Part shown: piece after piece, positions 53,268 to 62,073 of the stretch
Layout of the letters: every line of letters begins with the position of its first letter
Numbering within the stretch: the first letter of the stretch is position 1
DNA from: Gammaproteobacteria bacterium
GTDB lineage: Bacteria > Pseudomonadota > Gammaproteobacteria > Ga0077536
Assembly (NCBI GenBank): GCA_024234975.1
Contig: JACKNH010000005.1
Coordinates: forward strand, 310,001-374,000
Direction: 5' to 3'
DNA length: 64,000 nucleotides
The notes under the pieces: model-generated
Told to the model about the DNA's origin: nothing
The model's input: only the letters and a program-made list of their open reading frames with translations
The model's database searches: none
Program-made: the position numbers and the translations under genes

Positions 53268-55940
53268 ATGAACATCATGCTGATGGCACGCAGCCTCAAT
53301 CGCGGTGGAGCGGAGCGCCAGCTTGTGATGCTGGCCAATACGCTCGCCGACGAAGGGAACGAAGTGCACGTCGTGTGCTGGTATGGCGGGGGCGAGTTGG
53401 AACTCGATCTGCATCCTGCCATCGACCTGCACACCGCTGACAAGTCAGGACGGTACGCCAATGTAGCTTTCGTAAAGCGGCTGCTGAATCTGGTTGACGG
53501 CCTGCAACCAGATTGCCTCTATTCGTTCATGGAGGTTCCCAATGTCATTGCCGCGCTCATCGGTTACCTGCGCCCCGGGTTACCGCTGCTATGGGGAATC
53601 CGGTCGTCCAACATGGACTGGTCTCGATACAACTGGTTGGCAGGGCTCGGTTTCATGGCCTCCTGCGCAGTCGTCGACCGTGCCGATGGAATCATCGCAA
53701 ATTCCTGTAGCGGCGCGATCCACTACCGCAGACTGGGATTTCCGGCGGATCGAATCCATGTCGTGGCCAATGGTATCGACACCGATCGATTCCGGCCGCG
53801 GCCGGCAGCTGGAAGACGCTTGCGTCAGTGCCTGGGACTTGCCCCGGATGTCCCGTTGATTTTGTTGCCAGGGCGTCTGGATCCGATGAAGGGACACTCG
53901 GTGTTCCTGCGGGCGGCGGCCATGGTCGCCACCGAATATCCCGCGGCCAGGTACGTAATTCTCGGCGCCGATGTCACGGGCATGCGGCCGGATCTCGAGA
54001 ACCTGTGTGCTGCTCTGGGCATCGCTGACCGGGTGCTCTGCCTGCACGCCCGCGCGCGGCCGGAATACTGGTATGCCGCCGCCGACATCGTGGTATCAGC
54101 GAGCCTGTTCGGCGAAGGATTTCCCAACGTGCTGGCGGAAGCGATGGCGTGCGGCACGCCCTGTGTTGCCACCGATGCCGGCGACAGCGCGCAGGTACTC
54201 GGCGGCTACGGCGAAGTAGTACGGGTCGATGATGTCGGCGACCTTGCTGCGGCCATCATACGTAACCTGCGCTCACCCATGAGCGAACAGCGGCGCGTGG
54301 CAATGACAGCCACGGTCGCGGCGAGATTTTCCCTTGCTGACCTGAGTCGGCGGACGCAGTCGATCCTGCTGTCCTTGCCAGCCACCCGTCGTTGCGGCCC
54401 GGCGGATGACGCTGGTTGGCGGATTGCCTGGGTGATGGCGAAAATGGGCGGCCGATTGCTCGCATATCTGATCCGGCGAAGTTGCCGGTGGGCGATTGGC
54501 TGGACGCGTGGCATCACCGGTGTGTTTCAGCGCCTGAAAAGGGTCGTTTCACGCGCGCTGCCGTTGCCGGTCCGACAGCATCTGCGAACGCTTGTCGATC
54601 GCTTCAGCCATGACGCTGCAACTTCGGCGCAGGTTCACATGGCCGTTGCTATCGATGCGCTGCGGCCACCGGAATTCTACGTGCCCGGTAATCTGGTTGT
54701 GGTCAATAACGCCCTGGCCTGGGGTGGCGTGGAGCGCCAGGTTGTGAACGTCTTGCGCGGCATTGCGACGCGACCCGATTTCAGCGTGGCATTGCTGACG
54801 CTGCGCCTGCATGCCGGAGAAGATTACCGCTTCTTCGAGCCGCAGGTTGCGCAGATCGGCATCCACTATGGCGATATCGTTGATATCGAGAAAGCGAACG
54901 ACCGTCTGGAAATGATATTGGCCCCGGTCGAACTGCAAAATGTTGCCGGAACGATCGGCTTCCTGCCGGACGACGTTCAATCCGAGGTTTACCGGTTTCT
55001 GGCGGAATTTCTTTGGCGACGTCCACGAGTGGTTCATGCCTGGCAGGACGCGGCCAGCATTGCCGCCGGATTCGCGGCAGCCATCGCGGGTGTGCCGGTA
55101 ATTATTCTGTCCGGTCGTAATGTCAGTCCGGTGAACTTCGCTTATTACCGGCCATACATGCGCGCCGCGTACAGAATATTGTCAAAGCATCCAAACGTTG
55201 TGTTGGTCAATAACAGCGAGGCCGGCGCCGCTGACTATGCGGGCTGGCTCGAGATTGAGCGTGGACGGTTCGTCGTCAAACGCAATGGGATAGACGATTC
55301 CGCCATCTGTAGCGTATCGACACAAGCCAGGGATCAGTTACGGGAGCGCCTGGGCATCCCCGCAGGTGTGCCCGTCGTCGGTTCCATCTTCCGCTTTTAC
55401 GACGAGAAGCGGCCGCGACTGTGGATTGCTACGTGTATCGAAATTGCACGTCGGATGCCCGAGGTTCATTTCGTGGTATTTGGCACCGGTCCGCTCGCGC
55501 CGGAGATGCGGCAAGCTGCAGAACGCGCGGGTATCGTCGGCCAATTGCACCTGCCCGGTACCGAGCAGAATGCATCGCTGGCACTTTCGGTGATGGACGC
55601 CTTTCTTTTGACGTCCAGGTTCGAAGGTACCCCGAACGTATTGCTGGAGGCGCAACTACTCGGGATACCGGTCGTCACAACCGCCGCCGGAGGGGCTGCC
55701 GAAGCCGTGTCGGATGGCTGCACCGGATTCGTCGTCATACAGGAGACCGACAAGACGCTCGCTGAGCGCGTGATAACGTGCCTGACCGATGCAGATTTCA
55801 GAAGTGGGGCGCGGCGCCAGGGGCCGGCATTCGTCCGGCAACGCTTTGGCATGTCACGGATGATCACCGACTGCCTGCGATTATATGGTGTGGATGACGG
55901 CCTGCACGGCGTTGCGCCGGCAAACCGGATCGCGACCTGA
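53268..55940 (+). CDS. double-module GT4 glycosyltransferase
   Basis: An 890-residue protein with two complete GT-B modules in one chain. Module 1 (~1-370) starts LMARSLNRGGAERQ and has the E-x7-E EGFPNVLAEA at 283. A basic helical linker (~385-450) may lie on the membrane surface. Module 2 (~470-880) starts NNALAWGGVERQ and has EGTPNVLLEA at 786. Such fusions polymerise or extend glycans with two linkages. Module 2 resembles the C-terminal part of the gene at 62074. Donor sugars are unknown. Confidence 0.88.
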   Translation: MNIMLMARSLNRGGAERQLVMLANTLADEGNEVHVVCWYGGGELELDLHPAIDLHTADKSGRYANVAFVKRLLNLVDGLQPDCLYSFMEVPNVIAALIGYLRPGLPLLWGIRSSNMDWSRYNWLAGLGFMASCAVVDRADGIIANSCSGAIHYRRLGFPADRIHVVANGIDTDRFRPRPAAGRRLRQCLGLAPDVPLILLPGRLDPMKGHSVFLRAAAMVATEYPAARYVILGADVTGMRPDLENLCAALGIADRVLCLHARARPEYWYAAADIVVSASLFGEGFPNVLAEAMACGTPCVATDAGDSAQVLGGYGEVVRVDDVGDLAAAIIRNLRSPMSEQRRVAMTATVAARFSLADLSRRTQSILLSLPATRRCGPADDAGWRIAWVMAKMGGRLLAYLIRRSCRWAIGWTRGITGVFQRLKRVVSRALPLPVRQHLRTLVDRFSHDAATSAQVHMAVAIDALRPPEFYVPGNLVVVNNALAWGGVERQVVNVLRGIATRPDFSVALLTLRLHAGEDYRFFEPQVAQIGIHYGDIVDIEKANDRLEMILAPVELQNVAGTIGFLPDDVQSEVYRFLAEFLWRRPRVVHAWQDAASIAAGFAAAIAGVPVIILSGRNVSPVNFAYYRPYMRAAYRILSKHPNVVLVNNSEAGAADYAGWLEIERGRFVVKRNGIDDSAICSVSTQARDQLRERLGIPAGVPVVGSIFRFYDEKRPRLWIATCIEIARRMPEVHFVVFGTGPLAPEMRQAAERAGIVGQLHLPGTEQNASLALSVMDAFLLTSRFEGTPNVLLEAQLLGIPVVTTAAGGAAEAVSDGCTGFVVIQETDKTLAERVITCLTDADFRSGARRQGPAFVRQRFGMSRMITDCLRLYGVDDGLHGVAPANRIAT

Positions 55941-55957
55941 TTCGGGTTCCGCCTTGG

Positions 55958-56734
55958 CTACGGTTTGAGCGTGTAGACGATTGCAGAACTGCCAAGCAGC
56001 CAGGCCATGGATTTGCGCCAACGCAGCGGGAGCAGACTGCCAAGAATCATGTGCCCGGAATAGTACAAGCCGACGGGTTCAATCCTGATGCGGTCATAAC
56101 CAAGTGCACGTAATCGCTTCAACCACGCCCGTCGACTGAAGGTATAAAGCTCGGTAAACGCATTTCCCTGCTCCCCATGGCGCGGCACTTTGATGTAGTG
56201 CAGGAGCAAACCCGCGATCGTCCGGGCCCGGCGCATGGGCGCCACAGGCGCGGCGTCTGCCTGTTCCCGTTGTGCTGCCGGCCGGTACACCAGTCTGGCA
56301 GCTTTCTGCACCATCTCGATGTAGTGCGCGATGATCGTCCACCAGCGCCAACTGGCCGAAGGCATCACGTGAACACATATCCCGCCTGGCCGAAGAACAC
56401 GCCTGATTTCGCGATCAAGTCGCTCCAGATCCTTGACGTGTTCGAGAACATTGGATGAAAAAATTACGTCGAAGCTCGCCGCTGGATACGGCAGGTGGCT
56501 GCCGTCATACGTGTGGACATCGTAGAGGCGATCGTTCCGGTAATTGCTCTCTTCTACATCAATCGATTCGATTGCGTAGCCCCAGTTGTCGAGAACCCGT
56601 GCTTGATATCCGGTACCACCACCAAGCTCGAGAATCGACGCGCTGGCGGGTAACTGTGTACGGACCACCGCAAGTTCGTGGTCGCGAATCTGGTGGAGGA
56701 AATCAATTTCGAACATTCGTCCATATCCGGACAT
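55958..56734 (-). CDS. class I SAM-dependent methyltransferase
   Basis: 258 residues. Motif I is ILELGGGTGYQARVL, DVEESNY ends beta-2, and DVIFSSNVLEHVKDLERLDREIRRVLRPGG (Methyltransf_11 pattern, seen continuously) covers motifs II-III. The C-terminal ~70 residues contain hydrophobic, basic segments that may touch the membrane. No FSHW module is present. It likely modifies a lipid-linked or nascent glycan; this is from context only. It is divergent from the exporter genes at 56970. Confidence 0.87.
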   Translation of the reverse strand: MSGYGRMFEIDFLHQIRDHELAVVRTQLPASASILELGGGTGYQARVLDNWGYAIESIDVEESNYRNDRLYDVHTYDGSHLPYPAASFDVIFSSNVLEHVKDLERLDREIRRVLRPGGICVHVMPSASWRWWTIIAHYIEMVQKAARLVYRPAAQREQADAAPVAPMRRARTIAGLLLHYIKVPRHGEQGNAFTELYTFSRRAWLKRLRALGYDRIRIEPVGLYYSGHMILGSLLPLRWRKSMAWLLGSSAIVYTLKP

Positions 56735-56969
56735 TGAGCGGAGCCAAGTCTAACGCATCAACGATCCTGGCGTGGCCGGTCGAACGCCATCAATCCGTCC
56801 GGCGGCCGGGGCGCATAACCTTGTCTGGGTCAGCCTGCTCTGGCAGACTACCGCGCCGGATCGTCTGGCATTTCGCACATAACGCGCACCAGTGGGCAAT
56901 TTGTGGCCACACAGGCGACAGTCGGCGAAACACGCTCCCTAAACCCTGCGCGGGATTGCTCAAGCGCCC

Positions 56970-57815
56970 ATGCTTCATCTGAAAATTTTCAGCCCCAAGG
57001 CCAACTTTCTCGCGTTCACGGAGGCGTACGGCACTATCGCCCGGCATCGCGCGCTGGTGTTCGAAATGACCCGGCGCGAGATCGTGGAACGATATGCCGG
57101 TCAGATTCTCGGCGCCGGCTGGTCACTGTTATCGCCTCTGCTGACAATGGCAGTCTATGTGCTGGTCTTCGCCTTTGTGTTTCGTGGGCGCCTGTCGGAA
57201 CAGGATACCGGCGGCGCGGGCTACATCAGCTATGTTCTTGCCGGTCTGGTGCCGTGGATGGCGTTTCAGGATGCCGTGAGCCGGTCGGTAGGCGTGGTCC
57301 TGGCGCATAGCAACCTGGTCAAGCAGATCGTTTTTCCCACCGAGATCCTGCCGTTGAAAGTAGCTCTTGCGAGCCTGCCGGGGCTGGCCGTAGGACTGAC
57401 CGTGGTAGTGATTGCAGGGGCGATATCCGGTTATCTGAGACCCATCTATTTCATAGGACTGATGCCGATCGCGATTATCAGTTTCGTCATGATGATTGCT
57501 GGCATTGCCTACATTCTTGCCGCTTTCGGTGTGTTCCTCAAAGATCTTCGCGAGTTGATAAGTTTTCTGCTGGCGATTGGCATGTTTCTGCACCCGATTC
57601 TGTATGCACCTGAATTCGCGCCGCAATGGTTGAGACCGGTGTTCGCGTTCAGCCCAATCACGCACATGGTCTGGTGTTTCCGCGGCGCCTTGTTCGGGCC
57701 GCTTGACTGGCATCCATGGTCCTGGCTCTGGTTCCCGTTATTTTCACTGTTGGTCTTCATGGTCGGATGGCGAACATTCCGTATGTTGAAGCCGACCTTC
57801 GGTAATGCGCTATGA
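56970..57815 (+). CDS. wzm: polysaccharide ABC exporter permease (Wzm-like)
   Basis: A 281-residue ABC-2 permease with six hydrophobic segments and the N-terminal MTRREIVERYAGQILGAGWSLLSPL typical of Wzm/KpsM/TagG. It exports a lipid-linked polysaccharide across the inner membrane with the ATPase encoded next, which it overlaps by 4 bases. Its presence implies the ABC-dependent route, not Wzx/Wzy, for at least one glycan of this cell. Confidence 0.93.
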   Translation: MLHLKIFSPKANFLAFTEAYGTIARHRALVFEMTRREIVERYAGQILGAGWSLLSPLLTMAVYVLVFAFVFRGRLSEQDTGGAGYISYVLAGLVPWMAFQDAVSRSVGVVLAHSNLVKQIVFPTEILPLKVALASLPGLAVGLTVVVIAGAISGYLRPIYFIGLMPIAIISFVMMIAGIAYILAAFGVFLKDLRELISFLLAIGMFLHPILYAPEFAPQWLRPVFAFSPITHMVWCFRGALFGPLDWHPWSWLWFPLFSLLVFMVGWRTFRMLKPTFGNAL

Positions 57816-59224
57816 CGCGACCGGCAATTTCGGTCAGAAACCTGAGCAAGACGTTCCGGGTCTGGAACAAACCGGCGGACATGCTCAAGGAAGCCATCAC
57901 CGGCACGGTTCGCCATGTCGATTTTCAGGCGCTGTCCGACATCAGTTTCGACGTGGAACGCGGTTCGGTGGTCGGTCTGCTAGGTCGCAATGGCGCCGGG
58001 AAGAGCACGCTGCTGCGAATCATCGCAGGCACTCTGGATTCCTCCGGAGGATCGGTCTCGGTGGCAGGGAGGATTGCCGCGATTCTGGAACTGGGTACCG
58101 GATTCCATCCGGAATACTCCGGGCGCGAAAACGTCTTTCTCGGTGGCATGTGTCTGGGAATGACGCGCGAGCAGATTCGCGACAGGTTTGATGAAATCGT
58201 GGATTTTGCTGAACTGTGGGATTTTATCGATCAGCCATTTCGAACCTATTCGAGTGGAATGCAGGGGCGATTGACGTTCGCCGTGGCAACCTCGGTCGAC
58301 CCTGATGTGCTTATCGTTGACGAGGCGCTTGCCGTAGGCGACGCCCGGTTTGCGTTGAAGTCGTTTGATCGGATTCGCCGCTTCAAGGAGGCAGGCAAGA
58401 GTATCCTGTTGGTCAGCCATAGCATCAACCAGATAAACACCATCTGCGACCACGCAATATTGCTGGAAAAGGGCCGCGTCGTCGCCGAAGGTGAGCCCGC
58501 CCAGGTAGGCAATATTTATCACGAGTTACTGTTCGGCACCGTTCAGGATCAACCGTCGCAGTTGTCGCGGACGGCCGGGAAGCTGCCTGTGTCCGCGGCG
58601 GCGACTGCGACAGATGCGCCGGCCGTATCCGGCCCGGCATCAGACAATCCGATTGGCGATGCGGTAGCCCGGCCAGCGCAGCTGACGGCGGTTGATCCCG
58701 TTGCAGGGCAGGAGCCGCTGCCAGCGGATGGCGATGTCGCAGGTCCGTCGGATCGCGAGCACCGCTACGGTGATGGCGGCGCAACCATCACGGCGTTTTA
58801 CATCGCCGATCAACGCGGCGAGCCGACCAACGTTTTGCGAAGCACCGAAACCTATACATTCGTATTGCAAGTGACTGCGACTCGGGATCTGGAGGACCTG
58901 AGCACCGGGTTCCTCATTCGAACCCCGATGGGGGTGGAAGTGTTTGGCGCCAACACTCATCTGATTCGGCCATTTGTCCGCTTCCGAATGAACGCAGGAC
59001 AATCGACGACATTGAAGGCGACGTTCCGCGCCAACCTGGCACACGGAACCTATTTCGCAAGCGGCGGCCTGGCGACCCGCGCGGGAAAGCAGCACGATTT
59101 TCGTTTCGACGCGCTGCAGTTCATCGTCGAACCGGTTCCCTTCATTCATGATGCGTCGCTGGCCAACCTGGAAATGAAATTTCAGGTTCCGGACGAAATA
59201 CTGGAACCGCACGGACAACTCTGA
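57812..59224 (+). CDS. wzt: polysaccharide ABC exporter ATPase with Wzt C-terminal domain
   Basis: 470 residues. The nucleotide-binding domain (1-~245) has Walker A GRNGAGKST at 58-66, signature YSSGMQGRL and Walker B LIVDEALAVGD. A Pro/Ala/Asp-rich linker of about 60 residues (~255-315) precedes a beta-sandwich like the Wzt carbohydrate-binding domain (~318-452; FLIRTPMGVEVFG, GTYFASGGLA). In known systems this domain reads the terminal modification of the O-chain. The linker is unusually long. Confidence 0.92.
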   Translation: MTRPAISVRNLSKTFRVWNKPADMLKEAITGTVRHVDFQALSDISFDVERGSVVGLLGRNGAGKSTLLRIIAGTLDSSGGSVSVAGRIAAILELGTGFHPEYSGRENVFLGGMCLGMTREQIRDRFDEIVDFAELWDFIDQPFRTYSSGMQGRLTFAVATSVDPDVLIVDEALAVGDARFALKSFDRIRRFKEAGKSILLVSHSINQINTICDHAILLEKGRVVAEGEPAQVGNIYHELLFGTVQDQPSQLSRTAGKLPVSAAATATDAPAVSGPASDNPIGDAVARPAQLTAVDPVAGQEPLPADGDVAGPSDREHRYGDGGATITAFYIADQRGEPTNVLRSTETYTFVLQVTATRDLEDLSTGFLIRTPMGVEVFGANTHLIRPFVRFRMNAGQSTTLKATFRANLAHGTYFASGGLATRAGKQHDFRFDALQFIVEPVPFIHDASLANLEMKFQVPDEILEPHGQL

Positions 59225-59482
59225 AAAAATACCTGAGGTGGTCAAGTCACGTCTGGTTGGCCGGGAACGAGTCTTCCGGGTGCAAGCGATGTCGGGCACG
59301 CACCCGACACATCGCAGCAAGCAACCGTTGGCAGGATTGTATGCATCAGTGGTATCCGAAGACGGTCCACACCGGTTGGCATTGAGCCTGCGTCACCCTT
59401 GCGGCAGGTCTGATCTGGCCAGGTATGCCGGATTGACTCAGTCGCTGGCAGGACGACCCGGGCCGTGTGTCTAAGGCGAATA
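59225..59482. other. intergenic region after wzt
   Basis: 258 bases without a supported gene. A 78-codon frame (59238-59474) exists but has no ribosome-binding site and an unlikely composition. AAGG at 59473-59476 serves the next gene. I see no terminator; promoter sites cannot be placed with confidence. Confidence 0.45.
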
Positions 59483-60541
59483 ATGGAACTCCATATCAAC
59501 ATAGCAGTGCTGCTCGACGAGTGGACGAAGCGTTACGGAATTACCGGACCCGTCCTGGGACTGGGTATGGGGCAGCCCGCCTTCAGCAAGCTCGAACTTG
59601 CAACCGTCCGGGCGAGCGGCAGCAATGACAACGCTGCAGACGCCGGGGACGCGTACACAGCAGAGGGCCTGGTCGACGAATTGTTTGGCGCCGGTACACA
59701 GTTGCGGCGCATGGAGACGCCGGCGCCGCAACGCTGGTCCGTCCAGGGTGCGACGGCAGATGCGCTGGCAGGGATTGAGCCCTCGGCATTCGGCCTGGTG
59801 ATCGACCTGCTGGACCTCGGCCGGCACTTCGACTGCACGTCAGCGCTGAATACGATTCGCCATGCGGTAGCGGAGGGTGGATATATATTCCATCTGGTTC
59901 CATGCAACAACTTCGCTGGCGATGGCTACTGGCAGCTCAGCCCGAGGACGCTACGCGACTATTATCTTGGTCAGTCGTTCGACATCCTCGAGTCGGCGCT
60001 TGTCGAATTTGATCCGGCCATTGATGACGGTCATCGATGGCGGCTCCGTGCGTTGAGCGACGCGGAAATATGCGGCTCGGCACAACTGGTCACCGGCCAG
60101 GCCAGAATGATGTATGCGTTGCTCGCAAGGGCCGGCGCTGTGAAGCACGAACCCGCGAGTGCCGGCCGCATGGCAATGTCGCGTTGGTTTCCGACGTTTG
60201 AACTGTTTTACGGGGTCCGGACGGTGGAACCCCGCCTGCTGGTTGTGCCATTGACTGCGCCTGCGCATCGGGACGGACACTCGTGGCAGGCGCAGACGAA
60301 CGAGCTGAATCGATTCGCGGATACGATGACGAATCCGCTCCGTTCCCGGGTCGTGTTGCTGGAGAATGACGTGGCGCTGGGGCCGCCACACACGGAACAC
60401 CAGGCCATCACGGAGGTGGGCGCCGGGGCATTCTCCCATTGGGGTGACAAAATCGTATTTTCCAGTTCCGACAATACCAGTCCGGCGGAAAACGGTCGCA
60501 CGTATGTTGCAGTGTTACCGTGGCGCGGTGAGATCCCGTGA
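59483..60541 (+). CDS. methyltransferase-like protein with C-terminal FSHW module (copy 3)
   Basis: 352 residues from the ATG at 59483 (AAGG 6 bases before). The N-terminal region resembles SAM methyltransferases that carry an NxxGxGxxQLSPRxLRDYY element (PCNNFAGDGYWQLSPRTL), but the glycine-rich motif I is not obvious, so activity is uncertain. The C-terminal module (60340-60520) has LLENDVALGPPHTEHQAI, GAFSHW and FSSSDNTSPAENGRTY. Its DNA around FSSSDN is close to copy 1. The next gene overlaps by a GTGA if the earliest start is used. Confidence 0.72.
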   Translation: MELHINIAVLLDEWTKRYGITGPVLGLGMGQPAFSKLELATVRASGSNDNAADAGDAYTAEGLVDELFGAGTQLRRMETPAPQRWSVQGATADALAGIEPSAFGLVIDLLDLGRHFDCTSALNTIRHAVAEGGYIFHLVPCNNFAGDGYWQLSPRTLRDYYLGQSFDILESALVEFDPAIDDGHRWRLRALSDAEICGSAQLVTGQARMMYALLARAGAVKHEPASAGRMAMSRWFPTFELFYGVRTVEPRLLVVPLTAPAHRDGHSWQAQTNELNRFADTMTNPLRSRVVLLENDVALGPPHTEHQAITEVGAGAFSHWGDKIVFSSSDNTSPAENGRTYVAVLPWRGEIP

Positions 60542-60609
60542 TCAATGCGGTGCGTACAAAAAGGTACGCAAGCGAACCAACAATAATTAATGGGCCAGGT
60601 GGGGAATCC

Positions 60610-62043
60610 ATGACACAAACTGCTGCTGACAATCACCGCGCAGAAGTCAGGAAGGGCGAGCGTTTCGAGTTCGGCAAGAATTGGGCGCGTTTTCTCAGCG
60701 TCCTCAATGACGACAGGATAGAACTGGCACGTCAGTCGCTGCTTCGCACGCTGAAGGTGGAGGATCTTGCAGGCAGGACTTTTGTCGATATCGGTTCGGG
60801 AAGCGGTTTGTTCAGCCTCGTTGCGCGCAAACTCGGTGCCCGTGTGCATTCATTCGATTTCGATACGCAGTCCTTTGCGTGTACGTCAGAACTTCGGCGA
60901 CGCTACTTCGACGGCGATCCGGACTGGACCGTCGAACAGGCTTCGGTGCTGGATACCGGGTACCTGAATCGGTTGGGCCAGTTCGATATCGTGTATTCGT
61001 GGGGCGTACTGCATCACACCGGCCAGATGTGGCAGGCGTTGGACAACGTCAAACCGCTGGTGAAAATGGGCGGCAAGTTGTTCATAGCAATCTATAACGA
61101 CCAGGGCGCTCCGACGGACCGTTGGGCCTCGGTCAAGAAAACCTACAACAGTCTGCCGGGGCCACTGAAACTGCTGTATGCGCTGAAAATCATCGCCAGC
61201 GAGGAAAGTCATTCCCTGCGTGATTCGTTGCGATCCGGCGGTTTGAACGTGTGGCTGAGCAACTGGCGTGACTACAGCGTGACCAGCACGCGTGGCATGA
61301 GCAAGTGGCACGACTGGATAGACTGGATTGGGGGCTACCCGTACGAACGCGCCACGGTGGAACAGATGGTCGATTTCTACGGCAAGGACGGATTCCGACT
61401 GGAGGAACTCGTCGATCGCAGTTCAGGTTACGGATGCAATGAATTCGTCTTTGATCGCGTGGCGCCGCTGGGAACCGCAATTGATGTACAGATTTCAGGG
61501 GGCCAGTCATTCACCCGGCGATTCGGACACCGGCTGAGCGGGCCTTACCAGGTAACGGCCGCCGGCTGGACCGCGGCGCTACCCGAGATGGCGCCAGCTG
61601 CGCCCGGGTTTGAATTGACCTTGTTCCGCGATGAAGTACTGGTTGGGCCAGTTGTCCCGCAGGACGATGGCCGCATTGTCGTCGCACCGTCGGAAACCTC
61701 CATGGAACAACTTGAGACGAGCCGGATGGTTGTCGCACAGGTACGTGTCTGTCAGCCGCCCGAGCATGCTTTTTCACACCTGCGTGGCCACATGTGGGGC
61801 TGGAGCGCACCAGACCTGGAAACCGTGGCGGACAACGCCGGCGACGGTGGCACGCCGTCGCCCGTATATGTCTTCCACCGCGGGCGCCAGTTGCCCTGGC
61901 CTCACTCGCTGCACGACGATATCAACAATTATGGTGAGGGCCGGTTTTCACATTGGGGTCAGTGGGTGTATTTCTCGCTGCCGGACGGCGTGGACCCCAA
62001 TGGTCAACGGGACGAACTGCAACTACTGGTCGGCCAGTCCTGA
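60610..62043 (+). CDS. SAM methyltransferase with C-terminal FSHW module (copy 4)
   Basis: 477 residues from the ATG at 60610, which has AGGTGGGG upstream; a GTG at 60538 overlapping the previous stop is the alternative. Motif I TFVDIGSGSGLFSLVA, then DIVYSWGVLHHTGQMWQALDN and MGGKLFIAIYNDQG mark a functional methyltransferase domain. A middle region (61480-61800) of unknown type has LTLFRDEVLVGP, which faintly echoes the module. The C-terminal module (61861-62040) has PHSLHDDI, GRFSHWG and FSLPDGVDPNGQ, the most diverged copy. Confidence 0.85.
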   Translation: MTQTAADNHRAEVRKGERFEFGKNWARFLSVLNDDRIELARQSLLRTLKVEDLAGRTFVDIGSGSGLFSLVARKLGARVHSFDFDTQSFACTSELRRRYFDGDPDWTVEQASVLDTGYLNRLGQFDIVYSWGVLHHTGQMWQALDNVKPLVKMGGKLFIAIYNDQGAPTDRWASVKKTYNSLPGPLKLLYALKIIASEESHSLRDSLRSGGLNVWLSNWRDYSVTSTRGMSKWHDWIDWIGGYPYERATVEQMVDFYGKDGFRLEELVDRSSGYGCNEFVFDRVAPLGTAIDVQISGGQSFTRRFGHRLSGPYQVTAAGWTAALPEMAPAAPGFELTLFRDEVLVGPVVPQDDGRIVVAPSETSMEQLETSRMVVAQVRVCQPPEHAFSHLRGHMWGWSAPDLETVADNAGDGGTPSPVYVFHRGRQLPWPHSLHDDINNYGEGRFSHWGQWVYFSLPDGVDPNGQRDELQLLVGQS

Positions 62044-62073
62044 CGGACAGGTGCTGCAAGGCACCTTCAACGT

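Noticed and set aside
59238..59474. 78-codon frame between wzt and the copy 3 gene
   Set aside because: No ribosome-binding site, no motif and an Arg/Leu/Gly-rich composition typical of random GC-rich frames.
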